Of a stretch of DNA of 37,364 nucleotides, positions 13,436 through 23,400 are shown piece after piece. The position numbers and the translations under genes were made by a program. The notes below the pieces were generated by a model. It was given only the letters and a program-made list of their open reading frames with translations, was not told the DNA's origin and searched no databases. This DNA comes from DASSFZ01 sp036514635 (lineage in GTDB: Bacteria > Chloroflexota > Anaerolineae > Fen-1058). The stretch spans positions 1 to 37,364 of the forward strand of contig DATBWU010000065.1 in the NCBI GenBank assembly GCA_036514635.1, written 5' to 3'. Numbering within the stretch: the stretch's first letter is position 1; the number at the start of each line of letters is the position of its first letter.

Positions 13436-13483
13436 CCTCACCCCCGCCCCTTTCCCAACCGAAATTCGGGAGTGGGGGTGAGG
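13436..13483. repeat. CCTCACCCCC inverted repeat, copy 1
   Basis: CCTCACCCCC (13436-13445) pairs with GGGGGTGAGG (13474-13483). It abuts the stop of the HD gene. A relative is found at 27148-27230. Confidence 0.7.
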
Positions 13484-14323
13484 TCACAGTCGATGTACCT
13501 GAATTAACTTCTTCTCCGCTTCGCCCTCGATCGTCGCCTCGACTTCAAGATAAGGCTCCAGGCCCGACCCCCTCAGTTTTTCTTTCAGCAGTTCGTCCAC
13601 CTGGAAAATGCCTGCCGAGTTGTTCATGCGGATCGAAATGCGGATCGGCTTGGCCTCGCCGGGTGCGATGGTCACGCTATCGATGGCCGTCGCCGAGAGC
13701 GAGTGAATGTTGACGACGCCCGCTTCGAACGGGATGCGCGACCGGCCCTTCGCCATGTCGAGCGCGTCGGCCACGCGCACTACGCCCGCCTCTAGCGTGA
13801 GCGGCTTGCCGTCGCTGCGATGCGCGATGATCGCGTGCAGCACTTCGGAGCGGACGATACTCGCCAGGCGCGGATCGGGGTAGACAGCGGGCAGCAGTTC
13901 GCGCAGTTTCATCTGCGTGATGAACAGGCTATAGTGCTCGTGATCGTTCCGATGAATCGACATGCCCAGATCGTGCATCAGCGCGGCCAGCACGACCACA
14001 ACTTCGGCATCTTCGACAGTCAGGCCGTGATCTTTCACGATACTCGGCACGATGTCTTTCGCGACGAGCAGGCGCAACAGCCGCAGCGCGATGTTGGCGA
14101 TCAGCCGCACGTGCACCGGGCCGTGATCGCTCATGCCCAACCGCGTGACGGCGTTGACGTTGGCGCACTCCCACAGCGCGTACAGATCGGCGTCGGCGTT
14201 GATGCGCTCGGCCAGCGCCTGGAGTTTGGGATTGTGCCGGGCCGGCAGCGTGATGCGCACCGGCCCGCGTGGAGCCGGCTCGCCCGGAGTGACTTCCATA
14301 CGTTCGAGGTTTTCAGCCATCAT
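13484..14323 (-). CDS. HD-domain phosphohydrolase
   Basis: 279 aa. ATG 14323 (or 14320) follows GGAAGG by 5 bases. The metal-binding HD residues are seen in order: H71 in DHGPVHV, H117-D118 in ALMHDLGMSIHR, histidines in VLHAIIAHRSDG (163, 168), and D186 in VRVADALDMAKG. HD proteins hydrolyse phosphodiesters or phosphoanhydrides of nucleotides or cyclic nucleotides. The C-terminal 80 residues (from about 200) form a beta-rich domain (IDSVTIAPGEAKPIRISIRMNNSAG and later YLEVEATIEGE) that may bind a ligand or mediate oligomers. It is cytosolic, with no signal peptide. It diverges from transketolase across a gap of about 200 bases. Substrate is unknown. Confidence 0.85.
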   Translation of the reverse strand: MMAENLERMEVTPGEPAPRGPVRITLPARHNPKLQALAERINADADLYALWECANVNAVTRLGMSDHGPVHVRLIANIALRLLRLLVAKDIVPSIVKDHGLTVEDAEVVVVLAALMHDLGMSIHRNDHEHYSLFITQMKLRELLPAVYPDPRLASIVRSEVLHAIIAHRSDGKPLTLEAGVVRVADALDMAKGRSRIPFEAGVVNIHSLSATAIDSVTIAPGEAKPIRISIRMNNSAGIFQVDELLKEKLRGSGLEPYLEVEATIEGEAEKKLIQVHRL

Positions 14324-14339
14324 GGTTTCCTTCCCATGT

Positions 14340-14408
14340 CAAAGACGAACGACGAATGACAAAAGACGGAGGCGATCCATTGCTTATCACTCATCACTTA
14401 TCACGCAA
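14340..14408. repeat. Short tandem repeats in the divergent gap before transketolase
   Basis: Two runs of imperfect 7-8-base units: GACGAAC/GACGAATGACAAAAGACG at about 14342-14366, and ATCACTC/ATCACTT/ATCACGC at about 14384-14405. They belong to the same kind of low-complexity intergenic DNA as at 31148, 32450, 33316 and 35041. Confidence 0.55.
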
Positions 14409-14441
14409 CACGCCACACAACCGATTATAAGCGAATCGCAG

Positions 14442-14447
14442 TATAAT
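14442..14447 (+). promoter_or_regulatory. Candidate -10 box for transketolase
   Basis: A consensus TATAAT, 75 bases before the TTG start. No convincing -35 hexamer is seen at 16-18 bases. Confidence 0.4.
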
Positions 14448-14522
14448 GTCGTAGCGGTTCCACCCTGTAGCGCTTCGTCCCCCAGAATTCATCCGGGACC
14501 TGAAACACCTGAGAGGCAAGGT

Positions 14523-16610
14523 TTGACTCCTGCCGATCTCGATCAACTGTGCGTCAATACGATCCGCATGTTGTCCATCGATGCGGTGCAGAAGGCCAAT
14601 TCGGGGCATCCCGGCCTGCCGCTAGGCGCAGCGCCCATCGGTTACGTGCTCTACACGCGCATCCTGCGCCACAATCCCACCGACCCGAAATGGATCAACC
14701 GCGATCGCTTCGTCCTGTCTGCCGGGCACGGATCGATGCTGCTGTACGCGCTGCTCCACCTGACCGGCTACGACCTGCCGCTGAGCGAAATTCAGAACTT
14801 CCGACAGTGGGGCAGCCGGACGCCCGGCCATCCAGAAGTCGGCCTTGCGCCCGGCGTCGAGACGACGACCGGCCCGCTCGGTCAGGGCTTTGGAAACGGC
14901 ATCGGCCTGGCATTGGCCGAGGCGCACCTCGCCGCGCGCTACAACCGGCCCGGCCACACTATCATCGATCATTACACCTACGGCATCGTCAGCGACGGCG
15001 ACCTGATGGAGGGCATCGCCTCGGAAGCCGCGTCGCTGGCCGGGCACTGGCGACTGGGCAAGTTGATCTATCTGTACGACGACAATCGCATCTCGCTGGC
15101 GGGCAGCACCAACATCACGTTCACCGAAGACGCGGGCCAGCGCTTCGAAGCGTATGGCTGGCACGTCCAGCGCATCGCCGACGACAACGATCTCGCCGCG
15201 ATCGAAAGCGCTATTCGCGCGGCGCAGGCGGAGACTGACCGACCATCGCTGATCAGGGTGCGTAGCATCATCGGCTACGGCTCGCCCAACAAGCAAAACA
15301 CCTTCGAAGTACACGGCTCGCCACTGGGGCCGGACGAAGTCAAACTGACCAAGCAGTTCTTCAACTGGCCGACCGACCCGCCGTTCCACATTCCCGGTGA
15401 AGCGCTCGAACACTTCCGCACGGCCATCGAGCGCGGCCAAGCCGAGCAAGCCCGCTGGCAAGCCCAGTGGGACGGCTACGCGCGCGAGTATCCCGATCTC
15501 GCAGCCGAGCTTAAGCAAGTGCTCAGCGGCGAGCTGCCCGCCGGCTGGGACGCGAACTTACCGACGTTCAGCCCTGACACCCGTGGCGATGCCACGCGTG
15601 CAGGCAAGCCGATCGCCACGCGCGTCGCAGCGGGCCAGGTGCTCAACGCGATCGCGGCGAAAGTACCGGCACTGATCGGCGGCTCAGCCGATCTCAATCC
15701 TTCGACGAACACTGCGCTCAAAGGCATGGGCGACTTCATGCACCCGGATACGCCGCTCGACGGCGCGCAGGGGCTGGTCGGCGGTGGCGTGAGTTACGCG
15801 GGACGCAACATTGCCTTCGGCGTGCGCGAGCACGCGATGGCCGGCATCGCCAGCGGGATAGCCCTGCACGGCGGCGTGCTGCCTTTCGTCGCGACGTTCT
15901 TGCAGTTCGCCGACTACATGCGCCCGGCGATCCGGCTGGCCGCGCTGATGGAGCAGCATGTGATCTACGTCTTCACGCACGACAGCGTGTTCCTCGGCGA
16001 GGACGGGCCGACGCACCAAGCGGTGGAGCATTTTGCGGCGCTGCGCGCAATCCCGAATCTGCTCTTCATCCGTCCCGGCGATCCGAACGAGACTGCCGTC
16101 GCGTGGAAGGTGGCAATCGAGCACACGCACGGGCCGGTGGCGCTGGCGCTCACGCGCCAAGCCGTGCCCACACTCGACCGAAGCCGGATGGCCCCGGCGG
16201 ACGGTCTGCGGCGCGGCGGCTACGTCCTGATCGACGCCGACGGCCAACCGGACGTTATCCTGATCGGCACCGGATCGGAGCTGCACCTCGTCGTCGGCGC
16301 GGCCGACGAACTGGCGAAGCGCGGCGTGAAAGCGCGCGTGGTCAGCCTGCCGTGCTGGGAACTTTTCGACGCGCAGCCGCAGGAATATCGCGACAGTGTG
16401 CTGTTGCCAACGGTGCACAAGCGGCTGGCGGTCGAGGCGGGTGTCTCGCAGGGCTGGCACAAATACGTCACCGAGCGCGGCGATGTGATCGGCCTGGAAC
16501 GCTTCGGCGCATCGGCTCCGTACAAAGTGATCGCCGAGAAGCTAGGATTCACGGTGCAGAACGTCGTAGACCGGGCAGTCAAGTTGTTGGGCTGTTGCAC
16601 AACCGCGTGA
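14523..16610 (+). CDS. tkt: Transketolase
   Basis: 695 aa from TTG 14523, with GAGAGG about 8 bases upstream. The open frame extends further upstream but only through the divergent gap, and no in-frame ATG/GTG gives a better start; the family N-terminus (DLDQLCVNTIRMLSIDAVQKA) begins immediately. Thiamine diphosphate motifs: SGHPGLPLG (28-36, H29), SAGHGSML, GPLGQGFGNG, and GDGDLMEGIASEA with DDN for the metal. The pyrimidine domain has FGVREHAMAGI with the catalytic Glu, and FTHDSVFLGEDGPTHQ. The C-terminal domain runs to about 690. It moves two-carbon ketol units in the pentose phosphate pathway or Calvin cycle. Length is normal. No other sugar-phosphate gene is adjacent. Confidence 0.95.
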   Translation: MTPADLDQLCVNTIRMLSIDAVQKANSGHPGLPLGAAPIGYVLYTRILRHNPTDPKWINRDRFVLSAGHGSMLLYALLHLTGYDLPLSEIQNFRQWGSRTPGHPEVGLAPGVETTTGPLGQGFGNGIGLALAEAHLAARYNRPGHTIIDHYTYGIVSDGDLMEGIASEAASLAGHWRLGKLIYLYDDNRISLAGSTNITFTEDAGQRFEAYGWHVQRIADDNDLAAIESAIRAAQAETDRPSLIRVRSIIGYGSPNKQNTFEVHGSPLGPDEVKLTKQFFNWPTDPPFHIPGEALEHFRTAIERGQAEQARWQAQWDGYAREYPDLAAELKQVLSGELPAGWDANLPTFSPDTRGDATRAGKPIATRVAAGQVLNAIAAKVPALIGGSADLNPSTNTALKGMGDFMHPDTPLDGAQGLVGGGVSYAGRNIAFGVREHAMAGIASGIALHGGVLPFVATFLQFADYMRPAIRLAALMEQHVIYVFTHDSVFLGEDGPTHQAVEHFAALRAIPNLLFIRPGDPNETAVAWKVAIEHTHGPVALALTRQAVPTLDRSRMAPADGLRRGGYVLIDADGQPDVILIGTGSELHLVVGAADELAKRGVKARVVSLPCWELFDAQPQEYRDSVLLPTVHKRLAVEAGVSQGWHKYVTERGDVIGLERFGASAPYKVIAEKLGFTVQNVVDRAVKLLGCCTTA

Positions 16611-16623
16611 AAACATCTATACT
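16595..16623 (+). promoter_or_regulatory. Promoter of the retropepsin-like gene
   Basis: TTGCAC at 16595-16600, a 17-base spacer and TATACT at 16618-16623. It overlaps the last codons of transketolase. Confidence 0.55.
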
Positions 16624-16679
16624 ACAACCGCGCGAGTATGATTCCACGTGATGAGTCACACTCCCAGGCGAGGGTCACA

Positions 16680-17066
16680 ATGGGATTGACGGTTTTGGAA
16701 ATCGAGGTCGGAAGCCCTGCTCAACCCGAAACGACCGAGAAACTCGAATTCTTAATCGACTCCGGCGCGATCTACTCTGTCGTCCCGACGCCGATTCTGG
16801 AACGACTGGGCATCCGGCCACTGGTCGAGCAGGAATTTCGGTTGGCGAATGGGAGCAAAATCACACGCAAGAAGGGCATCGCGCTGTTCAAGTATCAGGA
16901 TCGGGTCGGCGGGGCGGACGTCATCTTCGGCGAAGAAGGCGACAGCGTCTTGCTGGGCGTGCTCACGCTGGAAGCGCTGGGATTCTCGCTCGATCCGCTC
17001 AGGCGCGAGCTGAAGCCGCTGCCGATGATCCTGGCGAGGAAACAACTAGGCCCGGCGACCGAATAG
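16680..17066 (+). CDS. Retropepsin-like aspartic protease family protein
   Basis: 128 aa from ATG 16680, preceded by GAGG with a 6-base gap. An in-frame ATG at 16638 would add 14 residues of unlike composition. Residues 22-34 (LEFLIDSGAIYSV) hold the catalytic-like D-S-G motif (D27). GDSVLLGVLTLEALGFSLDP near residues 90-110 matches the conserved second half (an LLG followed by a hydrophobic core), and LKPLPM closes the fold. Clan AA proteins of this size act as homodimers, each monomer giving one Asp. Substrate and role are unknown. It has its own promoter overlapping the end of tkt. It is cytosolic, with no signal peptide. Confidence 0.75.
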   Translation: MGLTVLEIEVGSPAQPETTEKLEFLIDSGAIYSVVPTPILERLGIRPLVEQEFRLANGSKITRKKGIALFKYQDRVGGADVIFGEEGDSVLLGVLTLEALGFSLDPLRRELKPLPMILARKQLGPATE

Positions 17067-17102
17067 CGTTGCGACGTTGTGTCCCGGAGAACCCAACATC
17101 GC

Positions 17103-17177
17103 GTGAACCGGCCGCGCTTCCTGCTCGATGAGCATGTATGGGGCGGCCTTGTTGAAGTGGCAAGCTGCAGACCTTAA
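17103..17177 (+). pseudogene. Remnant resembling the N-terminus of a DUF5615/PIN-like toxin
   Basis: A 24-codon frame from GTG 17103 to TAA 17175-17177 reads MNRPRFLLDEHVWGGLVEVA, then SCRP. The RFLLDEHV start followed by a Leu-Val-rich helix is the typical beginning of DUF5615/Mut7-C-like PIN proteins, which normally run about 110 residues. The rest is missing, so this looks like a decayed fragment. The surrounding gap 17067-17259 holds no other gene. Confidence 0.4.
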
Positions 17178-17259
17178 ACGCCCCGCCTTCCCTCACACCG
17201 CACCCTCGGCGTTTGACATCCCAATAGAAAAACAGCCCACATCACCCAGGAGGTGAGCG

Positions 17260-20200
17260 GTGAAGATCGCCCGCGTCTCGATCGCCGTCTTCGCAGCGCT
17301 GGTCGCCGTCCTGAGCCTCGTCGATATCCTGCCGCCGGCCGAGGCAGCTCCAGAGCAACCGACAGCCGCCGGCGACCATCTCCTCCTCAGCGAAGTCTTC
17401 TACGATGCAGCCGGCTCGGACAATAACCTGGAATGGATCGAAGTCTACAACCCCACCGGCAGCGCCATCAACCTCGGCAACTACAGTCTGGGGAATGGCG
17501 GCAACGATTACACGTACAGTCGCGTCCAGTTGAACGGGACGATTCTCGCCGGTGAATGCCGGGTGATCGGCGGGCCGGCCAGCAACCTCACCAACCACCT
17601 GCCGCTCCTCAATCAAGCGATTGATTTCAGCCCCGACTTTCAAAACGGCGGGACGCCTGCCGATGGCATCGCGTTATTCGGCGTCAAGGCAGTTTCGATC
17701 GCGGTGCAGACCATCCCCGTCGACGCCGTGATCTACGGCACAGCCAATGCCAGCAACCTGATCGACGAAAGCGGCGCGGCCCATCCGCCCGACGCAGCCG
17801 GCGCGCCGCCGGGCCAGAGCCTCCAGCGGCGCGACATCACCGGCACGTGGTCGATTCAAGTCGCGCCGACGCCCAACGATTGCTCGGCGATCTTCAACCC
17901 GCCTGCGCCCGCGCCGCCGCACGACGACGTCCTGATCAGCGCCGTCCACTACGACGCCTACGCCAACGGCGACGAGGGATTCCGCCTGACCAACGTCGGC
18001 ACGCAGAGCATCACCCTGACCAACTGGATCGCCACCGATGGCGAAGGCGCGCTCAATTTGAGCGGCACGTTGAACGCCGGGCAATCGATCTGGATCGCCA
18101 AGCGCGCCGTCACTTTCACTCAGCAGTTCGGCTTCAGGCCCGATTACGAATACGATGCTGACACCGATCCGCTCGTCCCGAACCTCGCCGGAACATCGCC
18201 GCTGCTGAACGACAACGGCGACGAGCTCGTCATCCGCGAAGGCGCAGACCACTGGATCGACGCGGTGGTATGGGGCAGCGTCACCAACACGACCTGGATC
18301 AGCGGCTGGGCCGGATCGGCTGTTCAGCGTTACGCCAACGGCAACATCGCCGCAACGGGCCAGATTCTGCATCGTCGACTGGACGAGTCGACCGGCGCGA
18401 TGGCCGCCGATTCGGACAGCGCAAGTGACTGGGCCAATCACAACGCCGATCCGGTGCTGGGCCGCAGGCCGCTGTATCCCGGCTGGGACCTGGAGCAATT
18501 CTGGCGGCCGGCTGTCGTCACGGCGACGGCTCGCCTCACCGTCGCCATCGCGCCGGACAATGCCTATCGCGTCATCTCCGATCTGCTCGGCTCGGCGCAG
18601 CAGTCGATCCAACTCGAAGCCCACTCCTTCGAGAACCTTGCGCTGGCCGATGTGCTGACCCGCGCGATACAGGCACGCGGCATCAGCGTGACAATCCTGC
18701 TCGAAGGCGGGCCAGTGGGCGGGGTGGAGGATCAGGAGTTGTGGATCTGCCAGCGCATCGAATCGGCCGGCGGCGATTGCTGGTTCATGATCACCGATAG
18801 TGCGAACGGCATTTACGATCGCTACACCTACCTGCACGCCAAGATGATCATCGTCGACGAGCGCATCGTGGCAATCGGCTCGGAGAATCTCAGCCCGAAC
18901 GGTCTGCCGTACGACGATTTCGCCGATGGCACCTTCGGCCAGCGCGGCGCGTATCTGGTCACGGACGCGCCCGGTGTCGTTTCACGCACGCTGCAAATCT
19001 GGAGCGCCGACTTCGATCCGGCTCACCGTGACATTTTCGCATGGGGCAGCGGCGCGTACGGCCCGCCGCCGACGGGCTTCACACCGATCTACACCAGCGG
19101 CGGCAGCGGTTATGCGATTCGCCACCCGGCGCCGCTCAGCCTGACTGCGCCGCTTACTTTCGAATTGATCACTTCGCCCGAAAGCAGCCTGCGCACGAGC
19201 GATGCACTCCTCGGCTGGATCGCGCAAGCCGGCTCCGGCGACGGAATCGACGCCGAACAGCTCGACGAGCCGCCGTATTGGGGTGACTCGTCGAGCACGC
19301 CCGCCGCCGATCCGAATCTGCGCCTCAAGGCGCTGATCGACGCCGCCTCGCGCGGCGCGCGCGTGCGGCTGCTGCTCGACGGCTACTTCGACGATGCGAC
19401 CTCGCCCACCAGCAACGAAGCCACGCGCGTGTACGTCGAATCGCTGCGCGCGCTCAGCCCGACGCTCGCCAGCCACCTCGAAGTGCGGCGCGGCAACCCG
19501 GCGCGGGGCGGCATTCACAACAAGATGTTTCTCTTGCGCGTAGGCGATCGGAAAATCATCCACGTCGGCAGCCTCAACGGCACGGAGACCTCCAACAAGG
19601 TCAACCGCGAGATCGCTTTGCAGGTGGAGTCGGCAGCGGCTTACGATTATTTGAAGGCGATGTTCGAGAGCGATTGGGCTACCCAGCCGCGCGTGTACCT
19701 GCCGATCGTCTTGAGGAACTACATGCCGCCGGCCAATCACCTGCTGATCGGCAAAGTGATGTACCTGGGCGGGGACGAATGGGTGCAGGTCTACAACCCG
19801 ACCGCAATCACCGTTTCACTGGGCAGTTACAAGATCGGCGATGAAGAGGCGCCGGGCGGAGGCGGCTTCGGCTTCGACGGGATGTGGCGCTTCCCGCTGG
19901 CGGCGACGATCGCGCCGGGGCAGAAAATCAACATCGCAACCACCTTCACCGCCTTCTACGCCGACTTCGGGCGCGATCCGGACTTCGCCTTCTTCGACGG
20001 CGTGCCGGGCGTCACGCAGATGTCGCCCTATTTGGCGTGGACGAGTGCGGTGACTTTCACACTGTCCAACACAGGCGACGAGGTGTTGCTGCTTGGCTCA
20101 ACCGATCAGGTGGTGGATGGTGTGGCGTGGGGAACAGGGTCGCTTCCGGGAAACGTGTCGTGCGCGGCGCTCGTCCCGCCGCCCTATGCTTCGATCGACC

Positions 20201-20271
20201 GGACGCCGATCGGGCAAGACACGGACAGTTGCCCGGCTGACTTCGTGGCGAATCCATCACCGCTGCCCTAA
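17260..20271 (+). CDS. Secreted lamin-tail-domain / phospholipase D-like protein
   Basis: 1003 aa from GTG 17260, with AGGAGG six bases upstream. Signal peptide residues 1-30. Residues about 38-200 are a lamin-tail domain (LLLSEVFYDAAGSDNNLEWIEVYN, then NLGNYSLG), and about 225-330 a second (TLTNWIATDGEGAL, GDELVIREG). Residues about 425-820 hold two phospholipase D-like halves. The first has a full HKD motif, YLHAKMIIVDERIVAIGSEN (H526, K528, D533). The second has GIHNKMFLLRVGDRK (H753, K755), with the expected Asp position occupied by Arg. VYLPIVLRN lies at 812-820, then a third lamin-tail domain (NHLLIGKVMYLGGDEWVQVYNP). LTD modules commonly accompany bacterial exported nucleases, so an extracellular nuclease or phosphodiesterase is my inference. 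No operon partner is visible. Confidence 0.85.
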   Translation: MKIARVSIAVFAALVAVLSLVDILPPAEAAPEQPTAAGDHLLLSEVFYDAAGSDNNLEWIEVYNPTGSAINLGNYSLGNGGNDYTYSRVQLNGTILAGECRVIGGPASNLTNHLPLLNQAIDFSPDFQNGGTPADGIALFGVKAVSIAVQTIPVDAVIYGTANASNLIDESGAAHPPDAAGAPPGQSLQRRDITGTWSIQVAPTPNDCSAIFNPPAPAPPHDDVLISAVHYDAYANGDEGFRLTNVGTQSITLTNWIATDGEGALNLSGTLNAGQSIWIAKRAVTFTQQFGFRPDYEYDADTDPLVPNLAGTSPLLNDNGDELVIREGADHWIDAVVWGSVTNTTWISGWAGSAVQRYANGNIAATGQILHRRLDESTGAMAADSDSASDWANHNADPVLGRRPLYPGWDLEQFWRPAVVTATARLTVAIAPDNAYRVISDLLGSAQQSIQLEAHSFENLALADVLTRAIQARGISVTILLEGGPVGGVEDQELWICQRIESAGGDCWFMITDSANGIYDRYTYLHAKMIIVDERIVAIGSENLSPNGLPYDDFADGTFGQRGAYLVTDAPGVVSRTLQIWSADFDPAHRDIFAWGSGAYGPPPTGFTPIYTSGGSGYAIRHPAPLSLTAPLTFELITSPESSLRTSDALLGWIAQAGSGDGIDAEQLDEPPYWGDSSSTPAADPNLRLKALIDAASRGARVRLLLDGYFDDATSPTSNEATRVYVESLRALSPTLASHLEVRRGNPARGGIHNKMFLLRVGDRKIIHVGSLNGTETSNKVNREIALQVESAAAYDYLKAMFESDWATQPRVYLPIVLRNYMPPANHLLIGKVMYLGGDEWVQVYNPTAITVSLGSYKIGDEEAPGGGGFGFDGMWRFPLAATIAPGQKINIATTFTAFYADFGRDPDFAFFDGVPGVTQMSPYLAWTSAVTFTLSNTGDEVLLLGSTDQVVDGVAWGTGSLPGNVSCAALVPPPYASIDRTPIGQDTDSCPADFVANPSPLP

Positions 20272-20301
20272 CCCGGACGAGCCGGAGCCAACAAGGGAAC
20301 T

Positions 20302-20378
20302 AACCGCCGAGAACGCAGAGAACGCTGAGCATCCCCCAAAAATCTCTGCGCCCTCTGCGCGCCTTCGGCGTCTGCGGT
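20302..20378. repeat. Palindromic array of about 9-base GCAGAGAAC/CTCTGCG units
   Basis: The left arm at 20302-20329 has GAGAACGCAGAGAACGCTGAG. The right arm at 20344-20378 has CTCTGCGCCCTCTGCG and ends CTGCGGT, which complements the ACCGC at the outer edge of the left arm. The pairing is imperfect. It sits in the gap between the converging LTD-PLD and kinase genes. Confidence 0.6.
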
Positions 20379-20419
20379 GAAATCTTTGCGCAAAAAGCAA
20401 AGACTTCAGAGGTGAGGTA

Positions 20420-23400
20420 CTAAGAGGGAGAGGCGAATGTGGGCACTGCCTGTTCAGCCTGCTCGGCCTGGAAGGCCTTTTGGACTCGCGCGTACTCGTC
20501 TTCGACCTGCGCCACTTTCTCGGCTGCGCCCTGCACCGTTCCCTCTCGCCCCATCGCCTCCAACTCGGCGCACAGCGCCGAGAGCGACAGCGCGCCGAGC
20601 GTGGCGCTGCTCGACTTGAGCGTGTGAGCCGCCATGCGCAGATGCTCTGGGTCGCCGGCGGCGAGGGCCGCGCGCATGGCTTCGAGCTGATGGGGCGTAT
20701 CGTCGAGGAAAATCTCGATTAGTTCGGTGACGACATCCATCTCTTGCCCATTGACCGTTGCGCGCAGATGATCCAGCACGGCTCGATCCAGCGAGCCGTC
20801 CGACGCTCCATCACCCCCGATCGTCGCCGGCATACTGCGCTCAAGCGCCAGGGTCAAATCTTCGACGCGCACTGGCTTGCCCACGTAGTCGTCCATGCCC
20901 GCCACCAGACACCGCTCGCGATCGCCTTGCATCGAATGGGCCGTCATGGCGATGATCCACGGCTGGCGGGCGGGCGGCAGTTGCTGGCGAACACGCAGCG
21001 AGGTCTCGTAGCCGTCCATTTCCGGCATCTGCACGTCCATCAGCACTACGTCATATACTTGGCGCTGCAGCGCATCGAGCACTTCCAATCCGTTGGCGGC
21101 TACGTCGGCGCGATAGCCCATGCGCTCCAGAAGGCGCAACGCTACTTTCTGGTTCACGATATTGTCCTCGGCCAGCAGGATACGCAGAGGCTTTTGGCGG
21201 GCCGGGGCGGTATTCAAAGAAACGGGCACGGGGGTGGGGCGCGCCGGAGCCGACGAGCGGCTGAGGATACCGGCGAGCGCGTCGTGAAGTTGCGCCGGCT
21301 TGATCGGCTTGGACAGAACCGCCGCGAAGCCCAGTTCCGCCAGATTCTCCTCGCGCCGCCCCAACGAGGATAACATCACCAGGGGCAGCGATTCGCGATC
21401 GCGGTGCTTGCGTATCTCAGCGGCCAGCGTCAAACCATCCATCTCCGGCATGTTCATGTCCAGGATAGCGACGTCGAACGGCTCGCCCTGCCGGATCCAT
21501 TCCAGCGCCAGCGCGCCGCGATCCGCCGCCAGTGCGCTCATGCCCCACAACTGCGCCTGCCGCGACAATATCCGCCGGTTGATTTCGAGGTCGTCGATGA
21601 TCAGCAGGCGCTTGCCTGCCAGCAGTTTATCGCCGAACGGGCGCGCGCGCCGGATATTCGACGCAGGCGCGGCGACGAAAGTGAAGTAGAACGTCGAGCC
21701 GGCGCCGGGCGCGCTTTCCACCCCGATCTGGCCTCCCATCATTTCGACCAGCCGCTTGCAGATCGCCAGCCCTAACCCGGTTCCACCATATTTGCGCGTG
21801 GTGGAGGCATCCACCTGGCTGAAGGACTGGAACAATCGATCCATGCGGTCGGGCGGGATGCCGATGCCGGTGTCTCGCACCGCGCAATGAATCTGGTACA
21901 GGTCGTGATCGATGAGACACGCCCTGGCCGTGACGACGACCTCGCCGTGTTGCGTGAACTTGATGCCGTTGCCGATCAGGTTCACCAGCACCTGGCGCAC
22001 GCGTGTGACATCGCCGGCCAGGAGGGCCGGTACATCCTCTTCGACCAGGTACGCCAGCTCCAGGCCCTTCTCGGCGGCGCGCGCGGCCAGCAAATCGAGC
22101 GACTCTTCGATGCACTCGCGCAGGTCGAAAGGCTGGCTCTCCAGCTCCAATCGACCGGCCTCAATCTTGGAAAAGTCGAGGATATCGTTGATGATAGTCA
22201 GCAGGGCGTCGCCGCTGGAGCGGATCGCCTCCACGTACTCGCGCTGCTCAGAGGTGAGGGGAGTGCCCAGCAGCAGCCCGGTCATGCCGATGACGCCGTT
22301 CATGGGCGTGCGAATCTCGTGGCTCATGTTCGCCAGGAATTCCGACTTAGCCCGATTGGCCGCCTCAGCCACATCCCTGGCCTGCCGCAACTCCTCCTCG
22401 TTCCGCCGGCGATCGGTGATGTCCATCATCGCGCCGATCATGCGCACCGGCTTGCCCGTGTCGTCGTGGATGACATAGCCGCGATCGAGAATGTCGGCAT
22501 ACGAGCCATCGCGGCGTTGGTAGCGGTATTCACTCGACCAGAACGACCCTCCGCCGTCGATCGCCTCCTGGAAACTGGCGCGCGCATGCTCGCGATCGTC
22601 CGGATGGATGCGCTCCATCCACCACGCGATGTCAGACCTCACGTCCTCCACCGAATAGCCAAAGACCGTCTGGAGGCTCGCGTTCCACCTCACTTCGTCC
22701 GTCAGCAGATTCCAGTCCCACACGACATCGTTCGTCGCTTGTGCGACGAAGCGGAATCGCTCCTCACTCTGGCGTAGCGCCTCGTCTGCTTGCTTGCGCT
22801 CGGTGATGTCCTGCCCGACCGCCTGGAACTCGATCAGGCGACCCTGGTCGTTAAAGATAGCTCGGTTGGTCCACAGTTGCCAGCGCACTTCACCGCTGGG
22901 CAGGATGACGCGATGCTCAATCGTGGCGACCGGGTTGCCCGGGCCGATCGCTTTGAGTTGCTGCGCGAGCCTGGGACGATCTTCCACCTGGATGAGCGAC
23001 ATGAGGGTCTGCCCGATCAACTGGTCGCGGCCCCGGCTGAAATAGCGGCAGTAGGCGTCGTTGGCCAAGGTGAGCGTGCCGTCGGGCAGGAAACGGCAGA
23101 TCAAGTCGGTCTGGTCCTCGACGATGGCGCGATACCGCGCTTCACTTGCGCGCAGCGCCTCTTCTGCGCGCTTTTGCGTCGTGCGGTCCTCGCGCACCGC
23201 CAGGAAGTGTGTGATCCGGCCGCCGGCGTCCAGCATGGGCGAAATGGAAACCGATTCCCAATACAACTCACCGTTCTTCTTCCGGTTGAGCAACTCGCCG
23301 CGCCACTCCCCGCCAGCCAGGATGGTCTGCCACAGGTCCTGGTACGTCGCCAGCGGTGTGTGACCCGATTTCATGATGCGTATGTTCCGGCCTTCCACCT

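Noticed and set aside
14133..14522. N-terminal extension of transketolase by 130 residues
   Set aside because: It is antisense to the HD gene and crosses the divergent promoter gap. Family homology begins at the TTG 14523 start.
16999..17196. Minus-strand frame over the gap after the retropepsin-like gene
   Set aside because: No start signal or domain, and it overlaps the end of a supported gene. The plus-strand PIN-like remnant is a better reading.
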